Part shown: in pieces, positions 19,507 to 28,789 of the stretch | Position numbering within the stretch: position 1 is the stretch's first letter | How the letters are laid out: the number at the start of each line of letters is the position of its first letter | NCBI GenBank assembly: GCA_003427395.1 | Contig: BFEA01000844.1 | Coordinates: 203,379 to 239,017, forward strand | Source of the DNA: Chara braunii | Taxonomy: Eukaryota; Streptophyta; Charophyceae; Charales; Characeae | Length of the DNA stretch: 35,639 nt | Direction: 5' to 3' | Notes under the pieces: model-generated | What the model was told of the DNA's origin: nothing | What the model saw: the letters and a program-made list of their open reading frames with translations, nothing else | Database searches by the model: none | Program-made: the position numbers and the translations under genes

Positions 19507-19678
19507 GGGGCACGGTCCCACTAGCAACCAACGGGGATTGAATTATGATCCTGAATCTGGGCCTGTTGTAGGCAGAGATGCAGAAAAGGTGTTCAATCTC
19601 GATTTTCTGCACTTGTCCAGAAATGCGGCCAAATTAAGGCCTTCAATCCAATCCTCTTTGCTAGTGGGACCACGCCCC
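19507..19678. mobile_element. MITE-like element with 21-bp terminal inverted repeats
   Basis: The left end GGGGCACGGTCCCACTAGCA (19507) and the complement of the right end (TGCTAGTGGGACCACGCCCC, ending 19678) differ at two positions. An imperfect extension (GGATTGAA on both arms) follows. The internal 130 bp has no ORF worth calling. TGA lies near both flanks, but a target duplication is not clear. Confidence 0.65.
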
Positions 19679-19791
19679 TGATTTCTTACTCTTTGATTTT
19701 TTGTGTAGTACATACACTCATGCTGAGATTAGTAAACAGGTAGGAGTGCATGCTCTTATCATCACTCCCATCTGCCGGTGCAGGGTTCAAT

Positions 19792-19795
<4 letters not shown>

Positions 19796-19828
<33 letters not shown>
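19796..19828. repeat. Poly(A) tract
   Basis: A run of about 33 A, probably a retroposon tail. The upstream 100 bp matches nothing I recognise. Confidence 0.8.
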
Positions 19829-19830
<2 letters not shown>

Positions 19831-19850
19831 ACAGGCTGCAGTGTGATTAG

Positions 19851-20016
19851 GGTTAAACCACCAGTACTCGGCCCACCTATCGGCCATGGGAACGAAAAAA
19901 ATAGAGTAGAAACGTTTCTAGTCGGATGAATTTGGGCGCTTATGTAGTGGGCCGTACGTTTCCTAAAGTTGTGGCTTGTTAACGGGGGGACAACTTTAGG
20001 AAGTGCTGGTGGTTTA
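19851..20016. mobile_element. MITE-like element, copy 1
   Basis: The ends are TTAAACCACCAGTACT and, at the right, a diverged complement (GCTGGTGGTTTAA). Inside is a second inverted pair, TTCCTAAAGTTGT and ACAACTTTAGGAA. A second copy lies at 24533-24706 with shared internal blocks GTAGAAACGTTTC, GGATGAATTTGGGCGCT and GGCTTGTTAACGG. The TTAA at each end could be a target duplication. Confidence 0.65.
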
Positions 20017-20146
20017 AGCTGTGAGGTGGATATTCACAGTGTTCCTAGGGTTTTCGTGGCGAGTCATGGCCCGCTTTTTGGGCTTGGCCGGTGAACCACC
20101 TACCTACCTTCTGTGAGGGAAGCCAGGCCCAATTCCTTCCTGCCTA

Positions 20147-21715
20147 TTGAAATATAGGAAGCTAAGCCGGGTGATGCTCCCAACCCCCTTTTTGCAAAAA
20201 AAAAAAAGAAAAAGAAAGAAAGCAGAAAAAAAAAAAAACAGAAAGGACGCAAGAAAAGAAAAAAAACACGTTCGGACACAAGAACTGAAGAAGGAGAAGA
20301 AGATTGAGGAGTTGGAAAGCGAAGAGGTGGATCGCATCAAACTTGAGCGAACCAGGAAAAAAGAGGAAGAGTTGGGGGAGATGAGACTCAAACATAAGAA
20401 CGAACTTGACAAAGTGAGAGCAGATCACCAAGAGAATATAGAATGCAAGCAAGCCGGGGGAAGCAGTTAGAGGATGAGGTAAGCGCGCTCAAGTCGAAGA
20501 TCACAGTGATGGGAGAGAGGCTTGCAAATGCAGAAAGGAGGAACGGAGAGCTGGAGGCCGAGAGGGCAGAGCTTGCACAAAAGGTCCAACACCTGCACAG
20601 TGAGGTGAAAAACCTCATTGCACAGAAGACAGTACTCGTGGAAAGGCTTGAAAAATCCACGAAAAAGATTCAGGAGCTGGAGCTAGAGAGAGTGGCCCTC
20701 ATCAAAGATTTCAACGAAAGAATCAGTGAAATGAAACTCCGACTGAAAAATGAAGCTGCTGCGCGTGCAACGCGAGTGTATTCGCTGGCGGAGCTCAAGG
20801 AGGCTACAAACGACTTCAACACGACTCTGGGAAGCGGTGATGCAGATTACAATGAGTCTGTTTACTCTGGAAAACTCCACGATGGTGCGCCTATTATGGC
20901 GAAGATGGCGAGGGTTACAAGCACACGTCGAGGGACTGATCATGAGGACTTCAAGGACAAGGTGGTGGACAGGTTGAGAGTGTTGCAGCATCCCAATTTG
21001 TTGAGGCTGTTGGGAGTTTGTTATGAAGAGAATTGTTTTTTGGTGTACGAGGACGTGGCAAACGGAAGTCTGAAGCAGTGGATTTCAGGTGGGGACAATC
21101 ACACGAGAGGATTTCTCCCATGGTACGTTCGCCTTCGTGTGATGGCAGAAGTCGCTCAGGCAGTATGCTTCCTCCACTCTAACCGGCTGGACAATGCTAG
21201 TCCCATCGTCCACGGTGCCATCAAACCAGCAAACGTACTTCTCGATCACAACTTGTGGCCAAGATTTGCGGGGTTGACAGGGCTCTCCGTGTGTCCCAAC
21301 AACATTGTGGAGGGCAGGTCGCAGCAGATTCTTTTCGCGCTTTCCTTGGAAACAACTCTTCAGTACATGGCACCGGAATATTTGCGTTCTGGGGGTTGCA
21401 GTGAGAAGACAGACATCTATGCGCTGGGTGTCACACTTTTGGAAATTCTCACTGGGAAATTTTGGAATGCACTGGGAATTGTTGAAGATTGAATGGGAGG
21501 AGGGGGTGCAACATTTGAAAATGCTCTTGATCCAAGTGCCGGCGCTTGGGATGTGTGTTTGGCCCGGGAGGTGGCAGGTTTGGGGCTGCGCTGTACGAGC
21601 CTGGACAAACGGAATCAGCCAGACATGGCGACAGCGGACATTGGCATTGTTGCTACATTGGACAGAATTGCAGAAAAAAGTAGAGCTTGCTGCAGCAGCG
21701 GAAGATAGGTAGCAA
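20147..21715 (+). pseudogene. Coiled-coil plus U-box/RLK-type pseudokinase (broken)
   Basis: A long coiled coil (two frames, joined by a frameshift near 20445) leads into a plant kinase domain at about 20770-21708. It starts with YSLAELKEATNDFNTTLGSG, the lead-in of U-box-kinase and receptor-like cytoplasmic kinases. The ATP-binding Lys is present (IMAKM). The glycine loop is degenerate, HRD is replaced by HGA (VHGAIKPANVLLD) and DFG is absent (WPRFAGLTGLS). MAPEYLRSGGCSEKTDIYALG is well kept. An in-frame TGA at 21490-21492 interrupts the C-lobe; the same frame continues with FENALDPSAGAWDVCLAREV to a stop at about 21709. No U-box follows. The catalytic losses suggest descent from a pseudokinase; the stop and frameshift make this copy a pseudogene. 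The lysine-rich beginning (20190-20280) may be unrelated low-complexity sequence. Confidence 0.75.
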
Positions 21716-23289
21716 GAGCAAATGAATCGGGGACGACACTGACAACGGGGCAAAATGGTCACCCAGTGCTGGTTTTGGAAAATCCTTCTCGCTATTCCAT
21801 TCTCTGCGTGGACCATGACTTCAGGCCTCTTATGATGGACTTATTTTTTTTTGACAGCATGGCTAGCCTCTTCCATACATGCGTCCGAAGACTCTGATGA
21901 TCTGATGTCTTGTAGCAAGAGGCCGCAGCTATGAAGGTACAGCCTGAGGGTCTGGTCTCAGGGTCTGGTTAGAGCTGACAAACTAAATTATAAGGGATGC
22001 AGTCTCAGACTGACACAATAACTGTTGTGGCGAGATCAGGTGTGATGAAATTTTCTTGAGGAGACTGTATTTCTAAAAGGAATGTTGCACTGCAATTTGT
22101 TTCCTAGCATCAGCAGTGGATATCTTTCCAGCTGTGCCTCCTGAAATATTTTTCTGAGCTCTTATTGAAGTCGTTATTCCCCCCGCCCCCCCCTCCCCCC
22201 CCCCACCCCCTTTGTTTCCAGGAATCGGGAGAAGGGAGAACGTGGGGGGAGGTGCATTTGTTCATTACGAGAACGGCATTTCCTATGTCAACAGTGTAAA
22301 GCATCTTTTGGGGAGTAGGAATGATGGCATCATCCATCCTGTCGGGCGTGATGCTGACTGTGTGAAGAAATGTGTGAATCTGCTCCCACGTGTGTGATAC
22401 AGATGTCATCACTAGCACAGACACAGGGGTGTTGATTTCTGCAATGATTATGTGCAGATCTATCTGGTGTGGCCACGTGTGGCCGCAGTGGTATGCTGGT
22501 TAATGTGCAGTGAGTCAGTGACCAAGTTTTTGAACGTGGCTGAGATGTTGGAATTCAGTTGGAGTATCTATAACATTGGCAACGTCATCATCATGCCGCA
22601 GAAGGGTTCTGATCTTCTTCTTCTCCGTGAAAAATCGGCAACACCATGCCGCGAGAGATGCAAAGAAGGTCATGGTCCGGTGCTGTCCAGCAAGAGCACG
22701 GCTACCACGCCTGGAGATAATTCCGGTGAATAATAGTCACACTGCCACTGTGACAGTATTCTCTGCACAGAATTGGCCTCTCATGGAGTCAGATGGAAAG
22801 AGGTTGAGAATCTTGAGATCCAGACCAAGCCCCTTATTCTGAAGCCTTCAGGAATTTGTCGTCAGCGGATGAAAGATGTCAGGTTTAAGGCCTTAAAACT
22901 GTTCGTTGCAGATACCTCTCGAGTTTAATGAGAACCTGTATAAATTATACAATTCTCCTTTTGTTGTTTCTTTGTAATTGGTGACAATCGCTATTTTCTA
23001 CGCAGGAACTGATAATCTTCCAGGCAGCTTACACAACCCGCTTCAGACTATGGGATTTTTGCATGGCTGAGCAGGAATTGATAAGGTTCAAGACACAGCT
23101 TGCAGAGCTGCTGCAGACGGGAGTAATGGCAACCCAACCCTCTTGGCTGAGTACTTGCGTCCTTAGAGTCATAGACTGATCTCAAGTAACTTCCATACAA
23201 ATAGTTGGCGTGAATGCGAGGATTTTTTCCACTCCTGGAAGTGCTGTGCACGATTACATGAGAGGAACGTGATCACAAATTCTCCTGGA
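21716..23289. other. Unassigned sequence downstream of the pseudokinase
   Basis: Several short frames (22212-22397, 22452-22733, 22576-22842) have ordinary composition but no family I recognise. A C-rich run lies at 22181-22210. Introns or decayed exons of an unknown gene cannot be excluded. Confidence 0.35.
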
Positions 23290-23655
23290 AAAAAAAAAAA
23301 AAAAAAAGGAAAGGATGCAAGAAAGGAAAAACTGGAAAACAAAATAAAGAAAGCAAAGGAAAGAAAGGGGGGGGGAGGGGAAGAACGAGGGAAGGAAAAG
23401 GGGAAAAAAACGGAAGAAGGGAANNNNNNNNNNNNNNNNNNNNNNNNNNNNNNNNNNNNNNNNNNNNNNNNNNNNNNNNNNNNNNNNNNNNNNNNNNNNN
23501 NNNNNNNNNNNNNNNNNNNNNNNNNNNNNNNNNNNNNNNNNNNNNNNNNNNNNNNNNNNNNNNNNNNNNNNNNNNNNNNNNNNNNNNNNNNNNNNNNNNN
23601 NNNNNNNNNNNNNNNNNNNNNNNNNNNNNNNNNNNNNNNNNCCCCCCCCCCCCCT
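23290..23655. other. Assembly gap with low-complexity flanks
   Basis: Purine-rich sequence (23290-23423) leads into 218 N (23424-23641), followed by a poly(C)-rich run (23642-23655). The true length of the gap is unknown, and frames across it mean nothing. Confidence 0.95.
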
Positions 23656-23744
23656 CCACCAGCAACCCACCCTACTCCATTACCACCACGGATTACGGTG
23701 AGGGGCAGCATGCATATTCCCATTAATTGTGAGAGGGTAGCTAC

Positions 23745-24178
23745 GCTTGCAGGGGTCGCCTGTATAGGCGTATTTAAGTTATTTTAGGACTTAGGAGTCG
23801 TGGTAGTGAAAGGCGAAATTAAGAGAAGAATATAGCTTTGTTTTATTTAAAAAAAGGAGGGAAAAAAAAAAGAAAACCCCAAAAAAACTTTAAGAAAGGA
23901 AAGAAGAAGAAGAAAAAAAAACACGAAGAGAAGGAAGGGAGAAAAAAAGAGAAGGAAAAAAAAAAAAGAAAAAAAAAAGGAGAGGGGCAGACTAAATGAT
24001 AATACCACCTGCAGGTCAGGAGCAGCCCCTCCACATGTTCTCTCGTGAACACGGCTCTGGCTGCTGCGGGGTTCCCCGTATGCCTACAGCCTACAATTAG
24101 ACGTAGTGGTAGGTAGGTAGTGTGAGGTGAAAATTTGAGAGAAGAATATAGCTTCCCAAAAAAAAAAAAAAAAAAAGA
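23745..24178 (+). repeat. Duplicated retroposon-like tail with purine-rich spacers
   Basis: The block GTGAAAGGCGAAATTAAGAGAAGAATATAGCTT (about 23806-23838) recurs, diverged, as GTGAGGTGAAAATTTGAGAGAAGAATATAGCTT at about 24121-24153. Each is followed by A-rich sequence. TAGT-GTAG-type motifs precede both. This may be two copies of a small retroposon 3' end. Confidence 0.5.
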
Positions 24179-24532
24179 ATAAAAAGAAAGATAATACAGA
24201 CTCAGAAAAAGCGGCGGACAAACAGTGTACTATATTGTACAGTCTGTAACGAATCAATCACGTTCTTGACTGACTTGGATGTACAGATATTTTTATTATA
24301 TTACACATTAGTGACATTACATTTTAATTTTGTAAAATTTATAAATTCATGGACGGAGTTTGGGACGCTTTCCAAGAAAGAAGATCTTTAACGAAACTTT
24401 CTTCTGTAGGCGACCGCAACGTACTCCTCCTTGCCCGGCTCCTGGGCCTCATACTGTGCCTGCGATCACCAAAACGTCGGAAACGGAAACAAACATGTCC
24501 GCACAACCACCGCATATCAACGGGTCAGTTCA
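24179..24532. other. No recognisable feature
   Basis: AT-rich for the first 170 bp, then ordinary composition. Overlapping ORFs near 24349-24700 run into a MITE copy and are not convincing. Confidence 0.4.
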
Positions 24533-24706
24533 GCTAAAACCACCAGTACTTGGGTCAGTTCAACTATCAGCCGCCGAGCAAAAAAAAAGAAGAGTAGAAA
24601 CGTTTCCACTTGGATGAATTTGGGCGCTCCTGTAGTGGCCGGTACGTTTCCTAAAATTATTGGCTTGTTAACGGCCACAACTTTAGGAAGTACTGCAGTG
24701 GTTTAA
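24533..24706. mobile_element. MITE-like element, copy 2
   Basis: Starts TAAAACCACCAGTACT and ends AGTACTGCAGTGGTTTAA; the internal blocks are shared with 19851-20016. The terminal inverted repeat is better preserved here than in copy 1. Confidence 0.65.
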
Positions 24707-24710
24707 CGAT

Positions 24711-24802
24711 ATATATATATCGTCAAATAGAACTGCCCGGTAAACCGTACGCAGAGAGGGAGAAGAGGACAACAAACGAGGGGCTGTGACAAACTGTTTC
24801 GT

Positions 24803-24849
<47 letters not shown>

Positions 24850-25110
24850 TCAAATAGAACTGCCCGGTAAACCGTAGGCAGAGAGGGAGAAGAGGACAAC
24901 AAACGAGGGGCTGTGACAAACTGTTTCGTCGGAGTTTCACCGACTCATATATATATATATATATCTGTCTCTTATACACATCTAGATGTGTATAAGAGAC
25001 AGTATATATATTGTCACAGCCCCTCGTTTGTTGTCCTCTTCTCCCTCTCTGCCTATGGTTTACCGGGCAGTTCTATTTGACGATATATATATATATATAT
25101 ATATATATCC
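24711..25110. repeat. Repeated half-arms of a fold-back element in (AT)n
   Basis: The block CGTCAAATAGAACTGCCCGG ... GAGGGGCTGTGACAAACTGT appears twice in direct orientation (24720-24806 and 24848-24932). It appears once inverted (25013-25083), on the far side of a synthetic adapter. It is the right arm of the element seen whole at 35046-35253. (AT)n runs lie between the copies. Because the adapter sits at the symmetry centre, the inverted arrangement may be an artefact of joining. Confidence 0.8.
24965..25002. other. Nextera mate-pair junction adapter (synthetic sequence)
   Basis: The 38 bases are CTGTCTCTTATACACATCT followed directly by its exact complement AGATGTGTATAAGAGACAG. This is the two back-to-back Tn5 mosaic ends that form the Nextera mate-pair circularisation junction. 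It is library-preparation sequence left in the assembly. Sequence on the two sides may not be contiguous in the genome. Confidence 0.95.
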
Positions 25111-25162
25111 CGGATGTCTGTGCCCTTCCCAGCCGTCCGAGATATAGCCAATTTCGCCGTCC

Positions 25163-25325
25163 TTCTTTTTTTTTTTTCCTTCTTCTTCTTCTTCTTCTTC
25201 TTCTTAGGGAAAACGGCCCCTGCAGTGCTAGTGGTGCTGGTAAAATGAGGCACCACTACCACCGGGGGAGTGGCTGCTCCATCTACTGGTGGGGAGCATC
25301 GCCGGCCAACATAGCCCTTCTGCGA
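25163..25325 (-). mobile_element. LINE family A-like 3' tail on the minus strand with (GAA)n
   Basis: Read on the minus strand: GATGCTCCCCACCAGTAGATGGAGC matches the LINE tail block. A hairpin (25225-25236 with 25251-25262) with a 14-nt loop sharing TTACCAG follows, then TGCAGGGGCCGTTTTCCC and a tail of (AAG)n and A. The order equals that of 16146-16286. It is 5' truncated. Confidence 0.75.
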
Positions 25326-26030
25326 TTTTCCCGTTTAGTCCAAAACGGGAAAATCTTAGAAACCGTCAGTGCCACTAAACGGGAAAATCTTAACAACTGG
25401 TCAGTTCCACTAAACCGGTAAATAGTGAAATAGTAAATACTAAATACGAAATCTGCTTTTCTTCTGAAAAACATTGTGGGTTATAGAATAATCGAACATT
25501 GGCTGAGGGCAATCTCCGATCTCAGGAGGTATTTGCAGCCCGATACATCCGGTGCTACTACGGCCTGATTCATCGGTCGAAGGATGGATGGTGGACGAAC
25601 TCAATAGAGTCAAGAATTTTCACAGTGGCAAAGACCAAGAAGAAAGTTGGTTAGGTAAATCAAATCTTTCGAAGCTGATTCCCTGGCGCAGCCCATAATT
25701 TTCCTTGAGTAAATGAACTAAAAAGTTAGTAAAAAGGTAAAAAGTTAAAAAACCCTTTTCACACTTGGGCACGATATGAAAAACCAGTGGATAAAACAAA
25801 AAAAATCCCCTTTATGAACCGTTGGAACTTGAAATACAGACCCAAGTTCGAATCTGATGCAATCAGATGAACAAAATAAAACAGTTCTGAATCACATGGG
25901 GGCCAGGGATTAGTCAATTCAATGATGACATCTCAAGACCGTCGCCCTTTTTGAGGGGGGAAAAGGGAAGGATGGGCTTGTCGTATGTGGATCAGTTATT
26001 ATGAATTTTATGATAAAAAGAGAGAGGGAG
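25326..26030. other. Unassigned, with a short repeated motif
   Basis: ACTAAACGGGAAAATCTTA-type motifs recur three times at about 25329-25425 (CCCGTTTAGT once inverted). The rest, to 26030, is moderately AT-rich with no gene seen. Confidence 0.4.
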
Positions 26031-26039
26031 ACCCCAAGC

Positions 26040-26296
26040 AACGTAAACCTAGACCTAGACCCGGAGGAGATAAGACTAGAAAGGATCACACTAGGAGGAG
26101 CTCGCACTAGAAAGGATCACACTGGACGAGATCACACTAGAAAGGATTGTAAACCTAGACCCCGAGGAGATCACACTAGAAAGGATCGTAAACCTAGACC
26201 CCGAGGAGATCACACTAGAAAGGATCAAACTACGAGGAGATCACACTAGAAAGGATCACACTACGAAGTATCACACTACGCGGAGATCACACTGGG
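26040..26296. repeat. Minisatellite with higher-order units
   Basis: The core GGAGATCACACTAGAAAGGATC recurs about seven times. In the middle it is joined to GTAAACCTAGACCCCGA to make units of about 44 bp (26148-26235). The charged ORF across it (RPRGDHTRKDRK repeats) is a translation of the array. Confidence 0.9.
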
Positions 26297-26478
26297 CAGT
26301 TTCTTGCTAAGTAAGGTGAGAGTCCCTAGACACAGCAATAGCAGAGCAGAGCTAGAGTTCCATGACCATGACCCAGCGGCGGGATGGGCCTGGCAGATAA
26401 GAAAAGAAGAAAAGACACAGACAGTCCATTCCCATAAGAGAGCGCTCATTCAAACTCTCCTGCAGGACGTTCCTTTAG

Positions 26479-26600
26479 CGTGCTAGCTCAGTTGATTAGA
26501 ACTGAAGAGCTCTGCCGTAGTGACGGAGAGGTTGCGGGGTCTATTTCGGTCGGTCCTCGTCCTCTCCTGCGCATGCTCCATTGGTGTTAGTTAGAATGAC
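26479..26600 (+). repeat. tRNA-derived SINE head (probable)
   Basis: TAGCTCAGTTGATTAGA fits a tRNA D-arm/A box. About 45 nt later, GTTGCGGGGTCTATTTCGG is a degraded T-arm/B box. No clean acceptor stem is visible, so a functional tRNA is unlikely. The 3' extent is unknown. Confidence 0.5.
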
Positions 26601-26689
26601 ACCCCACGTACTTGCTCCCCACATAGCATAGTACACATGCACATACATGATTACCCCCCACATGGTATATTTGGGGATTGCCAGGAGAG

Positions 26690-26840
26690 AGAGCACTACT
26701 CCATGGGTGGAGTCGAGCTACTTAGGGGTAGGGGCTCGACGTGGGGAGCATCGCTCTGTGAAGGCATCATCGTGGAGGGCGGCGAGTGTCCTTGTAACGA
26801 TCGAGAGCGGGAGTAGCAGGCAGTTCTGCGTGGTGGGTGG
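26690..26840. repeat. G-rich dispersed repeat (related to 18912-19330)
   Basis: CTCTGTGAAGGCATCATCGTGGAGGGCGGCGAG parallels CTCTGTGATGGCATCACCATGGAGGGTCGTGAG at about 19190, including the GGGGCTC block upstream and GTGGTGGG downstream. Confidence 0.6.
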
Positions 26841-27585
26841 GTAATGGGGGTGCAATCGGGGTAGATGATAGAACCTGTGGATTGAAAATATATGGAGTGC
26901 ATTGGGCATGCAAAAGATCATCATCATATACATCTGAGTCGAGGGACTTGGTACAGAAAGATGACATACACCCAAGGGGTTGTTGTCCCGCCACATGTAT
27001 ACAATTACAGAGTGCAAATAAGAGAGTGTACACCGGGCAAGGCACACATACAGATCAACAGACCATAGACCAGAAAAAACAGACTGCAGACTTCACTTCA
27101 TATATACTGAGGGAAAAACAAACAGAACAGTTAGAGTACTGCTGTACTAAGGGTAGGTCCTGGGCTGTACTAAGGGTTGGCCTGGTGGGGGGGGCATTAG
27201 ACACTGCCTGAGTGGTTAGCTCATGCGGCAGGTATACATAATGTCCATGCCTGGTGCCCGGAGTGCCGTAAGACAGGCCAATACCCACCTCAACCAGCGC
27301 TGGGAAGGTTTCCTGGCCAGCGCTGGTGCCTGTGACCGCTGCCCAGTAGTTCCACTGGAATGTAGAGGGGGGTGGTCCTCCATGTGCCTTAAGACAGGAA
27401 CGTACGGGGTGCGCTAGAGAGAAATGCTGAGACAGGGTGGGAGGGGCCTCGTGAGCGAAAAAAAAAGTAAAAGGGATCAAAAGATCCACACCTGGTTGGC
27501 CAGACAGTACATCACCCAGGCAAACTTGAGGATCAAAAAGGAGTCGTTCCGAAAAGGTCGGAGCCTTGGGGACGCCGGATTCCAG
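26841..27585. other. No recognisable feature
   Basis: The minus-strand frame over 27055-27819 is long (254 codons) but matches no family I know and spans repeat sequence. Both strands are unassigned. Confidence 0.4.
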
Positions 27586-27589
27586 ACCC

Positions 27590-28135
27590 AAGTGGCTGGC
27601 ACTGCCAGGCAAAAGAAAAGAAGTGTCACACTGGCGTTTCGGCAAAGCTTGGTGCGCAGGGGGAATCCGACTCAGCGAAACTCTGCTTGGATGTGCTGAT
27701 GGTTTAAGGCAAAAAGAGACGCACCCGGCTATACATTCGATTACAACACCAGTATCTTTCCCAGTTATTTTGTTTCGACTCGGCTGTTGACGCAGCGTGT
27801 CGTTCGGGGCTTGGCCCACCAGACCGGAATGGCTGGTGCAGACCAGAAATCCGCACTAGGAACAGGAGGCTCGGAGGTACTGGTGGCTTCCACAGCCAGC
27901 CCTACGTTCTCTCCACACACGACCACCTTTCAGAGGCAACCTCAGAAAGCCAAAACGAATCATTCCATGATTTCCGGGTGAACAGTGCTACCGGACGAAA
28001 ATGGCTGGTGGCGCCAGCCATAAGAAAACAAACAACGCCGTGCTGGCGCTTCAGCAAAGCTTGGCGCGCAGATATTTTCCGCCTCGGCAAAAAAGAGGCT
28101 TGGAGGTAGCGGTGGTTTGAAGCAAAAAATATTTC
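27590..28135. repeat. Diverged direct duplications, about 400 bp apart
   Basis: The block GTGGCTGGCACTGCCAGGCA ... GGCAAAGCTTGGTGCGCAG (27592-27660) recurs, diverged, at 28001-28070 as ATGGCTGGTGGCGCCAGCCA ... AGCAAAGCTTGGCGCGCAG. The downstream GCTTGGATGTGCTGATGGTTTAAGGC matches GCTTGGAGGTAGCGGTGGTTTGAAGC. A partial third copy (GGCTCGGAGGTACTGGTGGC) lies near 27869. Confidence 0.7.
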
Positions 28136-28366
28136 CCCGAAGCTCTGGACGTTTTGTTTTAAGCCACCAGCACCCGGTCCTTGGTATTTGTTTTTGCCTC
28201 GGGCATGATTTAAGGTCCCTTGTGGCGTCGGACTTGTTCGGTACAGGGTCAGGCGAGGAGACTCATATAGCGAATCCACATTATTCAGGAAATGGAAGGA
28301 CGGAAACATGTGCTGGGATCTGACACATTCCCGTATCCTCTTCCGTGGTGCCAACTGAAGCGCCGA

Positions 28367-28646
28367 ATCAAATCGCTGGCACCTTAGGCCGATTCTATTG
28401 GATGACTGCTGAAACGAGCTACAAAAGAGGAAACAAAAAAAAAAAAAATCAAAAAAACTTGAAAAAGAGAAAAAAAGATAAACACGAAACATGCTCTCCT
28501 CTACAACGCCAATGACGAGTAGCTGGCGCCTTCTGCCTGTTTTACTGGATGGATGACTACCGAAACGAGCTACAAAAAAAGAAACACCAAAAAAAAAACA
28601 GGAGGAAAAAAACACAAAACGCACGCTCCTCTACAACACCCACGAC
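28367..28646. repeat. Tandem direct duplication with A-rich centres, about 140 bp period
   Basis: Both copies read CTGGC-CCTT, TGGATGACT-C-GAAACGAGCT, an A-rich run, AACACGAAACATG / AACACAAAACGCA, then CTCCTCTACAAC-CC. Copies lie at about 28377-28517 and 28523-28646. Confidence 0.75.
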
Positions 28647-28789
28647 GGTTCAGCGAAGGGAATGTCTGCATCTCTGCGGACAGTGCCTTTCCGCGAGGGG
28701 AAGGTCTCGTGCACTATGGGTTTAGCGAAACCAGGGGATGTTTAGGGTTTCGTTATAAACGCTCAGAATGTTGTTATGTTCATGGGTGG

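Noticed and set aside
22452-22842. Overlapping frames downstream of the pseudokinase as exons
   Set aside because: No family match, no consistent frame and no clear splice signals could be supported by eye.
24711-25110. Genuine large palindrome
   Set aside because: The symmetry centre is a synthetic mate-pair adapter, so the palindrome may be a joining artefact.
25850-25872. Possible tRNA T-arm (AAGTTCGAATCTGATGC)
   Set aside because: No pairing T-stem, no D-arm at the right distance and no acceptor stem.
26040-26296. CRISPR-like array
   Set aside because: The units are directly adjacent with no unique spacers of constant length, and the context is eukaryotic. It is a minisatellite.
27055-27819. 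254-codon open frame on the minus strand
   Set aside because: No recognisable domain. It crosses duplicated repeat sequence and has no supporting start context, so a chance frame is more likely than a gene.
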